From Lachnospiraceae bacterium (GTDB lineage Bacteria; Bacillota; Clostridia; Lachnospirales; Lachnospiraceae), in assembly GCA_024698715.1 (NCBI GenBank), contig JAILRA010000033.1, positions 165,133 through 229,132 on the forward strand: a stretch of 64,000 bases of DNA, given 5' to 3'. The translations under genes and the position numbers were made by a program. The notes beneath the pieces are model-generated. The model saw nothing but the letters and a program-made list of their open reading frames with translations, was not told the origin of the DNA and searched no databases. Of the stretch, positions 18,895 through 28,757 are shown in pieces (position 1 is the first letter of the stretch; every line of letters begins with the position of its first letter).

Positions 18895-21042
18895 TTATCG
18901 GTTGAATTTTTCGATTATGTCGTTGATCTCCTGAGCATTGGCACTGTTTTCTTCTGCAACTTTCAGGATCTTATCGGCAATATCCGTTGTGAGCTCATTC
19001 TTGTGAATAATGTCTTCGACACCTCTTTCATTGTCGTTCGACGCTTCGCTTACGTAATCAACCTGCTCTTTTATCTTAACCATGGATGTGTTGAATTCGT
19101 TGGAAGTCTGCTCTATGGAATTGATGGCTTCCTGAATGTTCTTGACATTCTCACCGTATGATCTGGCCATTTCTGAGAATTCCTGGAAATGATCGGTAAC
19201 ATCGTTTTCCATGAAATCAATGATGTCCTTGAAGCACTCCTTAACGCTTTCAATACTCTTGTTGGAAACGATACATATATTCTGGATCTGCGTTGCGGTA
19301 TTTGAAGAATCGTCGGCAAGAGTTTTGATCTCATCCGCAACAACCGCAAATCCTCGTCCCATTTCGCCGGCTCTGGCCGCTTCTATCGAGGCATTGAGTG
19401 AAAGCAGATTTGTCTGTCTTGTGATATCGAGGATCTTTGATGCCATTTCATCGATCTTTGACAGTGTCGAAAGAGCTTCGATCGCTTCTTCGATATTTTT
19501 CTTCGTACTCTCGATCTTCTGAATGCTGCTTTGAAGCTTTTTATCGGATTTCGCGGACATCTCACCGGATGCCTTGATCATAATATCGCTCGTATCGGAT
19601 CCTGTCTTAACTTTTTCCGCAATATTCTGAACCATTTCATACATACGGTTCATCTCCTGACAAACCATATCGATGGCTGCATTGGTATTGGCGATACTTG
19701 CCGATAACTGCTCTGTGGTAGCGGCATTATCTTCGATATTGTCGTGAAGTATCAGAGACGTGTCATTCATCTCGACAGTGCTCTTAGCAAGGGAATCCGC
19801 ACAGTTGGAAAGCGTTCCCATGATGCCTCTGAAGGTTTCCGAAAGTGAATTGACTTCGGATGCGATCATTCCGACTTCGCTTCCACCGCCTACATAAGGT
19901 CTGATGCTTGAATCCTCGGTAAGATTGAGTTTGCCAAGCTTCTTGATGGAACCGGTGATCTTATCGAGAGGTTTTGTTGAGATCGTAACGGCAAATCCGA
20001 CAAGGATGAGGATCAAAATGAATGAAATGCTGCCCAGAATGATAAGCGTAACCATATTCGATCTCGAAGCTGCATAGAGTTCTCCTTTGTCTGCAGCTAT
20101 AACAAGAGTCCAGTCTCTTCCTGGGATCTTCTCGTAACTAACGATTTCTTTCTTGCCCGTTTCTGGATTTCTGTATTCAAACTGACCTTCCGGCTCATTA
20201 AGTTCGTTTACCCTTCTTTTAACTTCCAGAAGGAGAGGTTTAGTGATCTCCTGGGCTATATACTGATCCTGATCTTCCTCGGTCACTTCGGTATCCGTAT
20301 ACGTAATACCGGTCTCGGTATTTATCATGTAAAAATTACTGTCTTCAACGCCTTCAAGTTTAAAACCCGTAAGCAGATTTTCCAGATCGTAATGGAAAAC
20401 TCCGGCTCCGACGTAACCTATCACCTGTCCGTCCTTTTTAACCGGACTGTACATCGAAAGACAAAGAAGACCTGTTCCGGGAGAAACTATGATCCCGGCA
20501 TTGTACACTTCATCGGGATGATCCTTGAGCTGGTTGATGAGCTGATCCCTTCTGTCCTCATCGGGACGAAGAACCTTGCCTATTACAGGCGGAACGCTGT
20601 ATGCCAGTATTCTCGTTTCAAAATTGCCTATATATAATCCTTCCCAGTTATCAAGTCCGCCGTAATAATCCAGTGTATATGCCTGAGCGGCCTCATAATG
20701 CGGATAATTGTCAATATAGTATGCCGTGGTATTGTAAGTTTCATCCGTAAACAGCGGAAGTTCCCTGTTCGGATTCTTTGCCATATCCGCAGCATCATCA
20801 AGAATAACATCCGTTACTATCGGATTTTTTGAATAAAGAACCAGTTTGTTCTCTGCAGTCTTAACAAATTCCTCTACCGAATTTGCCTGCGAATCCAGAT
20901 AAGTCGACATGTTCTCATTGATCTTATCTCTTAAGATCCTGTTGGAGTTAAAAAGAGCAAGCGAACATAATAAGAAAATGCCAATAGCCGTAGAAACCGC
21001 TACTATGGAAATAATGACGGTTTTCATTTTGAAATTTTTCAT
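18895..21042 (-). CDS. Methyl-accepting chemotaxis protein with a Cache-type sensor
   Basis: A 715-residue transmembrane chemoreceptor. It has an N-terminal helix (about 8-30), a double-Cache-like extracellular ligand domain (about 35-325), a second helix (about 330-352), a HAMP linker (about 355-410) and a cytoplasmic signalling domain. The CheA/CheW-contacting hairpin tip is intact: [20 protein letters not shown] followed by [15 protein letters not shown]. It senses an unknown extracellular ligand and signals to CheA, so the organism should be motile, although no flagellar or che genes are in this window. It is monocistronic, with its own terminator. Confidence 0.95.
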   Translation of the reverse strand: MKNFKMKTVIISIVAVSTAIGIFLLCSLALFNSNRILRDKINENMSTYLDSQANSVEEFVKTAENKLVLYSKNPIVTDVILDDAADMAKNPNRELPLFTDETYNTTAYYIDNYPHYEAAQAYTLDYYGGLDNWEGLYIGNFETRILAYSVPPVIGKVLRPDEDRRDQLINQLKDHPDEVYNAGIIVSPGTGLLCLSMYSPVKKDGQVIGYVGAGVFHYDLENLLTGFKLEGVEDSNFYMINTETGITYTDTEVTEEDQDQYIAQEITKPLLLEVKRRVNELNEPEGQFEYRNPETGKKEIVSYEKIPGRDWTLVIAADKGELYAASRSNMVTLIILGSISFILILILVGFAVTISTKPLDKITGSIKKLGKLNLTEDSSIRPYVGGGSEVGMIASEVNSLSETFRGIMGTLSNCADSLAKSTVEMNDTSLILHDNIEDNAATTEQLSASIANTNAAIDMVCQEMNRMYEMVQNIAEKVKTGSDTSDIMIKASGEMSAKSDKKLQSSIQKIESTKKNIEEAIEALSTLSKIDEMASKILDITRQTNLLSLNASIEAARAGEMGRGFAVVADEIKTLADDSSNTATQIQNICIVSNKSIESVKECFKDIIDFMENDVTDHFQEFSEMARSYGENVKNIQEAINSIEQTSNEFNTSMVKIKEQVDYVSEASNDNERGVEDIIHKNELTTDIADKILKVAEENSANAQEINDIIEKFNR

Positions 21043-21141
21043 ATAACGTCCCTCTCATTTTCAGAATTTTGCCTGATAAAACAAATTTGTTTTCCCCTAT
21101 CAAGTCATTATATTATACTACTTTTTTGTATAATTTGCACT

Positions 21142-21169
21142 AAAAAAAAGAGTTTTTCACTCTTTTTTT
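21142..21169 (-). terminator. Terminator after the YitT-family gene
   Basis: A run of A, then GAGT (21150-21153), a short T/C loop, ACTC (21159-21162) and a run of T form an A-T-rich stem with U tracts on either strand. It is 34 bases downstream of the YitT-family stop codon and upstream of the chemoreceptor gene, separating the two transcripts. Confidence 0.75.
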
Positions 21170-21203
21170 GTTTGTCATTTATATGGTATTGTTCTGTCCA
21201 TTT

Positions 21204-22040
21204 TTACTTTAATATTTCGTCAATGGTCGTTACCGTACTGAAAGCACCTTTGTTTGCCGCGAGTATCTCACGCATCTTCTGAAGTTCGAAGTAGTTTACA
21301 TAACATATGATCGTTTTGTTTTCCCCGGCAATAGCTCCCTGCGAATCCATAATCGTGCATGTCTTGTTCAGATCCTTTTTGATCGCGCTTACCAGATTGT
21401 CGGGTTCCTTGGTAATGATCGTGACCTGTTTGATGGCTTCGAATCTATCGGTAAAATGATCGATAATGGTCGTAGCCACTACATAGACAAGAAGACTTAA
21501 AAGTGCGGAGTTTCTGTTTATCAAAAGAAATGCTGCCAGATAAACGCAGGCATTGAAGCCTATCAGAATATAAGTCATGCTGAAGTTTTTACCGGTTTTG
21601 TCACTCAGTTTTCTGACCACTATATTGGCAAAGATCTCTGATCCGTCGATACAGCCTCCGTGTCTTAAGATAAGTGAAAGTCCTGCACCCAGTATCGCAC
21701 CTCCGAACGCCACCGCCAGAAAATGCTCGGTATTCAGTTCAAACGGGATCCTCTCAAATACGGCAAGTCCGACCGTATAAACCGTTGCTCCTATCGTGGC
21801 TTTGATACCGAATCTTTTACCGAGGATAAGAACACCCGCGATCAGAAACGGCAGGAATATCAGAAAAACACATACGGAGAGATTGAATCCCGTAAGTTTG
21901 TTTATCAGAATGGCAACACCTGCGGTTCCGTAATCGATCGCATCATTCGGAAGCAGAATGCAAGCTACCGAAAAGCTCGCCAGCAGGGCACCTATGACTA
22001 TCATTATGCAGGCCAGAATTTCATCAAATATCTTGTTCAA
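21204..22040 (-). CDS. YitT-family membrane protein (DUF161/DUF2179)
   Basis: A 278-residue membrane protein with about six helices in residues 1-190, including the signature region GTAGVAILINKLTG, and a C-terminal soluble domain (about 200-278; TIITKEPDNLVSAIKKDLN, then a CYVNYFELQKMREIL-type segment) typical of DUF2179. The length and two-domain layout are those of the YitT family, which is widespread in Bacillota and poorly understood functionally. It is flanked by a terminator and a promoter-like element, so it looks monocistronic and independent of the radical SAM operon that ends 78 bases upstream. Confidence 0.9.
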   Translation of the reverse strand: MNKIFDEILACIMIVIGALLASFSVACILLPNDAIDYGTAGVAILINKLTGFNLSVCVFLIFLPFLIAGVLILGKRFGIKATIGATVYTVGLAVFERIPFELNTEHFLAVAFGGAILGAGLSLILRHGGCIDGSEIFANIVVRKLSDKTGKNFSMTYILIGFNACVYLAAFLLINRNSALLSLLVYVVATTIIDHFTDRFEAIKQVTIITKEPDNLVSAIKKDLNKTCTIMDSQGAIAGENKTIICYVNYFELQKMREILAANKGAFSTVTTIDEILK

Positions 22041-22071
22041 ATCAGTTTCCCCATTTTAAATTTATCCAAAA

Positions 22072-22089
22072 GAATACGTATTCATTATA
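22072..22089 (-). promoter_or_regulatory. Putative promoter -10 with adjoining palindrome, YitT-family gene
   Basis: On the minus strand TATAAT (22084-22089) is followed immediately by the perfect 12-bp palindrome GAATACGTATTC (22072-22083), placed about where transcription would start. The -35 region is poor. A bound dimeric regulator could control this promoter; this is inference. Confidence 0.45.
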
Positions 22090-22118
22090 CGATATTTTTC
22101 AGATATTTTGTGCTAATT

Positions 22119-23537
22119 TTATATAACAAATAAACGTCTCAGTTTTATCAGAAGAACCCATATAATATGCAGTACGCTCACAAAATAGTCATTATCTGCG
22201 TAAAGGGATGATCTTCTGTTTTTCCATGCCAGCTTCATCGAAAGTCTGTAATACTCAAAAGTAAACTTTCTCACACTCATATATTCGGGTTTTATCAGGC
22301 AGTGGAAAAGATCCTGTTTCGTAACGTCTTTTGTTATGAGTTTATCCTCATAATCTTTGTACATCGCCGATCCCTGCATGGGTGTAAATACTGAAACCGT
22401 GGGGATTATGTCCCTTGACGCGATCCATTCGTACAGTTTGTCAAAATCCTCTTTTTTCATCTGCTGGTGTACGATAAACAGCCCTGCACAGTAAATATGA
22501 TTTTCGGAAAGGATCCTTATGCACTCTTCATTTTCGTGAAGGGATACATGTTTGTTGTACGAATCGAGTTCCTCGTCATTGGTCGCTTCAAGTCCCACCA
22601 TAATGAGTGAAAGTCCTATATCGGCAAGTTCCTTTATCAGATCCTCGTTGTTGGCTATAAAATCTGCACGTCCGTATATCAGATATTTTTTGTGTATGTC
22701 ACGTTCCCTTATGAGCCTGACGAATTCCTTCAAATACTCTCTGTTAACAAGAAAATTGTCATCAGTTATATGTATGTTATCCACCTCAAGGGATGCTATC
22801 TCGTCAACAAGTTTGTCCACACTCCTGCAGGCATATCTGCCGCCGTTCCTGTTGGTACAGAAGCAGAAGTTGCAGTTTCTCTGACAGCTGTAGGAATTCT
22901 TGACAAGTGCCAGAGGTTTAAATGCAAGATATCTGAAACGTTTCCGGTTTTTGTAAAAATATGTTCTGTCCGGAACAGGCAGATCTTCCGGAGTTTCAAT
23001 GATCTTGGGATTGCAGATCCATTCGCCGTTTTTGCGATAACAGATCCCCGGGATATCTTCAAGACTGATATTTCCGTCTTTACCTTCATACGAATGGACG
23101 TGCTCATTCGAAATACCGTTTTGAGAGGTTTCTTTCTCTTTGGCTATGAAACGAAGAAGTCTGCACTGATTTTCAAGACCGCTTAAATGATAAAGATAAT
23201 CCGCCTTTGAATCATAAAAATTCGCATAGTTTATCTCAACATGCGAACCGCCCAGTATAACTGCGGTTTCCGGTCTGTACTTTTTGATCTTTTCACAAAG
23301 CCTGTAGATCAGTTTCTGCTGTGTGATGTATCCGGTGATGCAGACCACATCCGGCTTTTCCTTATTCAGTTTGGAACGAAGGGATATCGTTTCGTATCTT
23401 CTGTCATATATCACGGCTTCGTGGCCTTCTTTTGTAAATACCGTGTATAAGTATTCCATCTCGAGAGGCTCATGGTCGACAAGATATGTGAAACTGAAGA
23501 TCCCGACCGTCTCCGGCTTGATAAGAAGTATTTTCAT
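22119..23537 (-). CDS. Radical SAM protein, paralog 4 of the tandem cluster
   Basis: A 472-residue protein with an N-terminal B12-binding-like Rossmann domain (about 1-150; EPLEMEYLY, then a VILGGSHVEIN strand-turn) and a radical SAM core (about 205-410) with cluster motif CQRNCNFC followed by FC. An ITDDNFL segment and a VGLEA strand are typical of the superfamily. The C-terminus is basic and ends in a hydrophobic stretch (HIIWVLLIKLRRLFVI) that may touch the membrane. No DxHxxG cobalamin-ligand motif is visible. It is the last gene of the run and overlaps the upstream paralog by four bases. It resembles the paralog at 26209 more than the two between them. Reaction unknown. Confidence 0.85.
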   Translation of the reverse strand: MKILLIKPETVGIFSFTYLVDHEPLEMEYLYTVFTKEGHEAVIYDRRYETISLRSKLNKEKPDVVCITGYITQQKLIYRLCEKIKKYRPETAVILGGSHVEINYANFYDSKADYLYHLSGLENQCRLLRFIAKEKETSQNGISNEHVHSYEGKDGNISLEDIPGICYRKNGEWICNPKIIETPEDLPVPDRTYFYKNRKRFRYLAFKPLALVKNSYSCQRNCNFCFCTNRNGGRYACRSVDKLVDEIASLEVDNIHITDDNFLVNREYLKEFVRLIRERDIHKKYLIYGRADFIANNEDLIKELADIGLSLIMVGLEATNDEELDSYNKHVSLHENEECIRILSENHIYCAGLFIVHQQMKKEDFDKLYEWIASRDIIPTVSVFTPMQGSAMYKDYEDKLITKDVTKQDLFHCLIKPEYMSVRKFTFEYYRLSMKLAWKNRRSSLYADNDYFVSVLHIIWVLLIKLRRLFVI

Positions 23538-24847
23538 TTGTTTTTATATTTTTTATTAAACGTATGCATAACTCCCGCCCAGTAGATCCTGGGATAATTC
23601 ACATAGTACAGGAAATGGAATTCCAGTTTAAAAAGGAGCATGGGCATATTCGACGGTTTTATGAGAACGCTGGTACCTCCGGTCCTTTTGTATTCGTAAC
23701 GGTACAGCCTGTCTTTGTTCTCATCGTAAACCGGTGTGCCTTTAAACGGAATGAGTATGCTGAAAAGAACCCAGATGAGCTTTTCCTTTTTGATGAACTT
23801 ATTGATGTTCATAAAATCTTTATGTGTAAAATCATAGTTGATCACAAACAGACCAACGCATACCATGTTGAAATCCCTGAGGATCTTTACGGCATGCATG
23901 TTAAGTTCCACACTGGAGTTCTTGTTGTATTTTTCTAGTGTTGTATCTTCAACGGCCTCAAGACCTACAAGCATGTCGCGAAATCCCGCTTTGTAAATGA
24001 TCGGGAAAATATCCTCGCATCTGCAGATACTGTCGGCACGTGCAAAGATCATGAACGTCTTGTGACAGTCAAGCTCGATGAGTCTGTTGCATATTTCCAG
24101 AACGCGTTCGCGGTTCACAAGAAAATCGTCATCTATGATAAAGATCTTATCATTGTCGATGGATATCATCTCATTTACAACATCATCCACCGCACGTTCT
24201 CTGTAAGTACAGCTGTTAAACTGTCTGGATATGCAGAATTTGCAGTTCTGCGGGCACGAAAAAGATGTTTTCATCATGGAAAAACATCCCTTTGCAAGCA
24301 CGCGGAATTTTTTTCTGTTTTCGTAAAAAAAACTTCTGTCGGGAAGTAATCCGAAATCGTTTACGGGTTCGCCTTTAGGATTAACGATCCATTCGCCTTT
24401 ATACTTTAATGCAAAGCCCGAACATTTCTTCAAAATCTCCTCGTCAAAATCATTCCTCAGTGCTTCGCGGAAGGAATCCAGGCCGTTGTCAAAACTAATA
24501 TAATCGACATCATCGATCTGAAAATCGCAGTGATTGACTATAACTTCGGGACCGCCCACCATTATCTTTATTTCCGGTCTGGCTTTTTTTAGTTTATGTA
24601 TGAGTTTTAAAACATACCATGCCGTATTGGACATGATCGAAAACCCGACAACCGTGATCCCGTTTTTATCGACTTTATTCAAAAGCTGTCTGAATCGTGC
24701 AAACGGACTTTCAATACTCTCATCGTGGATCATCCCTTCTTTCCCTTCAGCCTTTACACAGGCCATAAGGTACTCGAGCCCGAGAGGTTCGAGGCTTGCC
24801 ACCCTTTTATCGTAATGCACTCTTACAAACATGTATTTCTGTGTCAT
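23534..24847 (-). CDS. Radical SAM protein, paralog 3 of the tandem cluster
   Basis: A 437-residue paralog. The B12-binding-like domain (about 1-135) begins with a strand, then SLEPLGLEYLMA, and includes KIMVGGPEVIVNH. The radical SAM core (about 185-390) carries CPQNCKFC followed by ISRQ, with FIIDDDFLV and a VGLEA strand. The ATG at 24847 is preferred because AAGGAAG lies eight bases upstream; a TTG sits one codon before. Its last four bases overlap the next gene. It is closest to the paralog at 24899. The YWAGVMHTFNKKYKNK tail is basic. No canonical cobalamin-ligand His motif is visible. Substrate unknown. Confidence 0.85.
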   Translation of the reverse strand: MTQKYMFVRVHYDKRVASLEPLGLEYLMACVKAEGKEGMIHDESIESPFARFRQLLNKVDKNGITVVGFSIMSNTAWYVLKLIHKLKKARPEIKIMVGGPEVIVNHCDFQIDDVDYISFDNGLDSFREALRNDFDEEILKKCSGFALKYKGEWIVNPKGEPVNDFGLLPDRSFFYENRKKFRVLAKGCFSMMKTSFSCPQNCKFCISRQFNSCTYRERAVDDVVNEMISIDNDKIFIIDDDFLVNRERVLEICNRLIELDCHKTFMIFARADSICRCEDIFPIIYKAGFRDMLVGLEAVEDTTLEKYNKNSSVELNMHAVKILRDFNMVCVGLFVINYDFTHKDFMNINKFIKKEKLIWVLFSILIPFKGTPVYDENKDRLYRYEYKRTGGTSVLIKPSNMPMLLFKLEFHFLYYVNYPRIYWAGVMHTFNKKYKNK

Positions 24848-24898
24848 CAATATCTTCCTTTAACTCTGATGCAAATGATCTGCGACCGGTATGAAAAA

Positions 24899-26221
24899 TC
24901 AAAACCACCCTGTTCTCTTTGTATCGTATGAAGTACCGAACAGAGTTCTTACCATGATCTTCGGATATGTCAGAACATGGATCCAGTAATATCTGAGCAT
25001 ATACTCAAACGAGGACATATTTGTGGGTTTTAAGGTAATATGCGTTCCGTCAAGTCTCCAGGATTTAAAATTGGTCACCTGATCCTGATATTCGGCATAT
25101 GCATCCGTACCTTTGTAGGGGGTAAATATACCGAAAACGACCCAGAGAAGATTATTATCTTTTATGAATCTCATGAGTTTCCTGTAATCGTCCCTTGTGG
25201 CCGTGTAATTGATCACAAACAGTCCGTTGCATACAATTCCCGCATCAAGAAGATTCTTAATGGCCATGATATTTTCATCCCTGGACGTCTGCTTGTTGTA
25301 TTCGTCGAGAGTTTCATCGCTTATGGCTTCCAGTCCCACCAGAATGTCGCGGAATCCCGCCTTGTATGCCAGCGGCAGGATATCCGGATTTTCGGCCAGA
25401 AAATCGGCTCTCGAATATGCCATGAAATTCTTTTTGATACCGCGTTTTATTATTTCGTTGCAAAACATTTCGACACGATCTTTGTGAAAGAAAAACGTAT
25501 CATCGACAAACCAGATCTTATCGTGTTTTATCTCTTCGACTTCATCGACAACTTCCATGATGTCACGTTCGGTATAAACGCCTCCGTTCATCTTGGTACA
25601 GTAGCAGAACGAACACGCAAACGGACAGGAAAACGATGCCTTGCTGAGTGCATATTTTCCTTTCATGAAAATGTAATTTTTTTTCAGACCTTTATAAAAC
25701 TGAGTACGGTCGGGTTTGTTTATGAATCCGCAAACCGGCTTTCCTTTTTCTTTTATGACCCACTCGCCGTTCTTCTTAAATGCTATGCCGGTCTGACGGT
25801 CAAGGACTTCTGTTTCCAGTCCTCCCTCCCAGATGTTTTTCAGTGTCTGAAGGCCGTTGTCGTAGTAGATGAGATCTATGTCATCGGTGCAGAATTCGGC
25901 GTAATTCATTTCCGCTTCGGGACCGCCGACCATTATTGTGATATCGGGGAATTTTTTCTTTAACTGCGATGCCCTTTTGATGATGTAATCCACGGTATTC
26001 GCATTGGCGTTCAGACCTATGAAATTGTATCCGCCCTTTTTTACGATACGGCACATCCTGGAAAGCCTGAATGTCCAGGGCTTGTCGAATTCGTCATGTA
26101 TCGTACAGGGAATGTCCAGATCCCTTGCAAGACCGGCAAGATATTCAAGACCAAGAGGTTCAAGATGAGCTACCAGCGATGTGTATTTCGGACGGATCAG
26201 TAATACCTTCATTTGCTGCAT
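24899..26221 (-). CDS. Radical SAM protein, paralog 2 of the tandem cluster
   Basis: A 440-residue paralog with a B12-binding-like N-domain (LVAHLEPLGLEYLAGLA near the start, TIMVGGPEAEMN later) and a radical SAM core with CPFACSFCYC, a WFVDDTFFF segment and VGLEA. The region after the core (WVVFGIFTPYKGTDAY) is shared with the other paralogs and may line the substrate pocket. GAGGG lies upstream of the ATG used here; another ATG three codons in would give a four-base overlap with the upstream gene. The 48-base gap to the following paralog is one of the widest in the cluster, yet no terminator is seen there. Confidence 0.85.
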   Translation of the reverse strand: MQQMKVLLIRPKYTSLVAHLEPLGLEYLAGLARDLDIPCTIHDEFDKPWTFRLSRMCRIVKKGGYNFIGLNANANTVDYIIKRASQLKKKFPDITIMVGGPEAEMNYAEFCTDDIDLIYYDNGLQTLKNIWEGGLETEVLDRQTGIAFKKNGEWVIKEKGKPVCGFINKPDRTQFYKGLKKNYIFMKGKYALSKASFSCPFACSFCYCTKMNGGVYTERDIMEVVDEVEEIKHDKIWFVDDTFFFHKDRVEMFCNEIIKRGIKKNFMAYSRADFLAENPDILPLAYKAGFRDILVGLEAISDETLDEYNKQTSRDENIMAIKNLLDAGIVCNGLFVINYTATRDDYRKLMRFIKDNNLLWVVFGIFTPYKGTDAYAEYQDQVTNFKSWRLDGTHITLKPTNMSSFEYMLRYYWIHVLTYPKIMVRTLFGTSYDTKRTGWF

Positions 26222-27651
26222 TTTTCACCCTCAATAAGTTTTTTCCAATACTGATTGTTTACTGCTATGGCGCCGATGCTTAACTTAAGTGTATCATGCA
26301 GTCCGTATTTTTTAACCATGTACCATCCGCTCACGGGATTAGCCGTGATCCTGTAGTAAAGCACCATCGTATACCAGTAATATTTCCTGACAGAAATATG
26401 ATCGGGACGTACCACAAGGTGAGCAAGATCCCATTTTTCGTATTCATCTTCGCGGACTATAAATCTCGGTTTGTATTTCTCATAAATATCGGTTCCCCGA
26501 AGAGGTGTAAGAGGCTGCAGGTTGACGAAAACAAGTCCGAGTTTTTTTATCCATTTGTAAAGCGCGTTAAAATCATCCCACGTCCAGTCAAGACCGAGAA
26601 TAAAAGTACCGTAAAGCTCAACATCGTATTTTTTAAGGATCCCCGCCGCTTTTTCGTTGATCCCGACATTTGTTCTTTTGTTGTAATCGTCAAGCTGTCT
26701 GCTGTCACAGCTCTCAAGTCCGACTATAACGGCACGAAGTCCGACTTCCTTAAAACGTTTTATGACATCTTCGTTGGAAGCGATATAATCAGCTCTTCCG
26801 TAGATCAGATATTTTTTTTGGATACCGCGTTCTTCGAGCATATCGCAGAATTTAAGGATCCTGTCCCTTCCGACAAGAAAATCGTCATCGACGATATATA
26901 TCTCGGTTTCCTTTATCTGCTCCAGTTCATTTACTATATCCTCGAGATCCCTTGCAAAATACTGGTCATCCATGATCTGGCGGCAGAAACAGAATTTGCA
27001 GTTGTAAGGACATCCGAACGAAGTCTTGATAAGGCTGCAGTTCCTGTGGAACATGTAATAGTATTTCGAGCGGTATTTGTTCACCTTTTCGCGGTCCGGA
27101 TACAGATAATCAAATGTCGTATCCTTCTTCGGAGGTTTCTTGCCGGGAACATAGATACACTCGATCTCCCCGTCTTCAACGCACGCGATCTTTGAATGCG
27201 AAGATCCGTTATCGTCGGTCATATCGGTCTTTTCGTCCTGTGCATCTTTTTTGTCGAGGTGGTTTAAAATATCTATAAATGTTCTTATGCCGTTTGCACG
27301 GATGATGTAATCTATGTAGGGGGATTCAAAATCCTGAGGATTTACTTCCGCATGAACGCCGCCGATTATCGTCACGATATCCGGATTGACTTCCTTGGCT
27401 TCCTTCGCATACCGCTTCATGATGTTTACATGCGAAATATATCCCGTCACGCCGACAACATCGGGATTGTAAAGTTTTACAAAATACTGCACGTTTTTCT
27501 TTTCAATTATCATATCCACAATCGTACATTTATGTCCGAGTGCTTCTATATTGGCCGAAATGTATTCAAGTTCCAGCGGTTCGCAGATCATTACATTCTG
27601 CAAACCTATGGTTTCTTTATCAGGTCTCGGTCTGAACAAAAGAACGTTCAC
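26209..27651 (-). CDS. Radical SAM protein, paralog 1 of the tandem cluster
   Basis: A 480-residue paralog, the first of the four to be transcribed. It has a B12-binding-like domain (about 1-150; ICEPLELEYISANIEALG, then TIIGGVHAEVNP), a 45-residue polar linker, and a radical SAM core with CPYNCKFCFC, YIVDDDFLV and VGLES. It shares LEYISAN/LEYLYTV-type and GG-H-VE-N patterns with the last paralog (22119), while the middle two share LEPLGLEYL and VGGPE, so two subfamilies alternate as 1-2-2-1. It overlaps both neighbours by 4-13 bases. No DxHxxG motif is visible. Function unknown, probably in the same pathway as the ACP and acyl ligase. Confidence 0.85.
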   Translation of the reverse strand: MNVLLFRPRPDKETIGLQNVMICEPLELEYISANIEALGHKCTIVDMIIEKKNVQYFVKLYNPDVVGVTGYISHVNIMKRYAKEAKEVNPDIVTIIGGVHAEVNPQDFESPYIDYIIRANGIRTFIDILNHLDKKDAQDEKTDMTDDNGSSHSKIACVEDGEIECIYVPGKKPPKKDTTFDYLYPDREKVNKYRSKYYYMFHRNCSLIKTSFGCPYNCKFCFCRQIMDDQYFARDLEDIVNELEQIKETEIYIVDDDFLVGRDRILKFCDMLEERGIQKKYLIYGRADYIASNEDVIKRFKEVGLRAVIVGLESCDSRQLDDYNKRTNVGINEKAAGILKKYDVELYGTFILGLDWTWDDFNALYKWIKKLGLVFVNLQPLTPLRGTDIYEKYKPRFIVREDEYEKWDLAHLVVRPDHISVRKYYWYTMVLYYRITANPVSGWYMVKKYGLHDTLKLSIGAIAVNNQYWKKLIEGEKCSK

Positions 27652-28757
27652 TGCTGCTCCTTAAAAACATGAAATTCGGGAAAATCGTATTTGTACTCAA
27701 GCATATGTTTTCCTGTCATCGCAAAAAGATTTAAGAACGGATTGGAATGATGCGCATAAAAATACCGCTTACTCAGAACCGCTCCGAACTTGAGTTTCGT
27801 CTTTTCGGATGTCTGTCCGAAATCTATCGTTTTGCAGTTATGCTTTATCGCATAATCCACTATCGTTAAAAGCATGTAATAATATAGATCCGCGTTCAAA
27901 ACCCTGTCTTTGCATTTTTCCTTCGGATAATCCATTCCACAGAGCATGAAGACAAGTTCTTCGCCGTTAACTCTAAGGAGAACGAATCCGACTGGTTTTC
28001 CGTCACTCAAAAAAATGATCTTTTTGCCTTCGGTTTTATCAAAAAAATCCCTGCAGAGGCATTCGAGTTTGTATTCCGATCTTTCGTAGGTCTGAAGATA
28101 CAGAGGATGCACATCCGTCGAATCATCCGTCGAAAGAACGGTCTGTATCCCGGCACATTTTTTAAGTGCGATATTGATCCTTCTTCTGTAAGGCGCACGA
28201 AGAGAATCAATAAACGAATCGATATCCTTATGCTCTTTCCTTAACGAAAGGATACATGTCGGAAGCGTTTCTCCGAAGGACATTCCCTTTACGTTTATCT
28301 TATCCGTAACATTTAAAACCAGTTTGCATCCTTTTATGGTTTTTATGTATTCAAGCATCCACTCCATGTCGTCCGTTATAAAACCCGGAGAACTCAGCGA
28401 GCACGGAAACGCAATGGTCTGTATGTTCATGAACCATGATGCTTTTCCGAACGTGAAAAGATTCATTCTGTTTTCGTATACGGTAAAAAAAGCATAATGC
28501 TCATCATTTTCAATGTAATAATACTTCTGTCTCAAAGGGTTGGCCGTTTTTAAAAGTGAAAGCGTACTCAGTTCGAATCCGAAACCTTTAAGAGCGGCAG
28601 TTGTTTGCGTATCCTTTGAAGCAGTGTCTAAAGAAATATCTCCGGCCTTTGATCTTAAAAGTTTATCAGAATGTCTTCCCACCTCGATCATCTTAAATAT
28701 CTCTTCGGGATCATCGCAAATATACTCTTTAAAATTTTCATCGGATCTCTTTTTCAT
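27648..28757 (-). CDS. FemAB/BioF2-like GNAT-fold acyltransferase
   Basis: A 369-residue protein from the chosen start. Upstream in-frame ATGs at 28784 and 28826 lack ribosome sites, whereas the ATG at 28757 has AAGGA about 11 bases upstream and leaves only a 20-base overlap with the preceding gene. The C-terminal half matches the Acetyltransf_6/FemAB-type fold: RRRINIALKK helix, then GKPVGFVLLRVNGEELVFML strands, and DFGQTSEKTKLKFG, equivalent to the family's DFGRS...FK motif. Relatives attach amino acids or acyl groups to cell-wall, lipid or polysaccharide precursors. Between the radical SAM genes and the ACP it could transfer an acyl or aminoacyl unit; substrate unknown. Confidence 0.75.
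   Translation of the reverse strand: MKKRSDENFKEYICDDPEEIFKMIEVGRHSDKLLRSKAGDISLDTASKDTQTTAALKGFGFELSTLSLLKTANPLRQKYYYIENDEHYAFFTVYENRMNLFTFGKASWFMNIQTIAFPCSLSSPGFITDDMEWMLEYIKTIKGCKLVLNVTDKINVKGMSFGETLPTCILSLRKEHKDIDSFIDSLRAPYRRRINIALKKCAGIQTVLSTDDSTDVHPLYLQTYERSEYKLECLCRDFFDKTEGKKIIFLSDGKPVGFVLLRVNGEELVFMLCGMDYPKEKCKDRVLNADLYYYMLLTIVDYAIKHNCKTIDFGQTSEKTKLKFGAVLSKRYFYAHHSNPFLNLFAMTGKHMLEYKYDFPEFHVFKEQQ

Noticed and set aside
25040..25963. A 307-residue plus-strand open frame opposite a radical SAM gene
   Set aside because: It is antisense to a protein with intact CxxxCxxC and conserved strands, has no ribosome site and no recognisable motif; it is a shadow of the coding strand.
26296..27195. 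A 299-residue plus-strand frame
   Set aside because: Antisense to the first tandem radical SAM paralog; low-complexity composition and no start signals.
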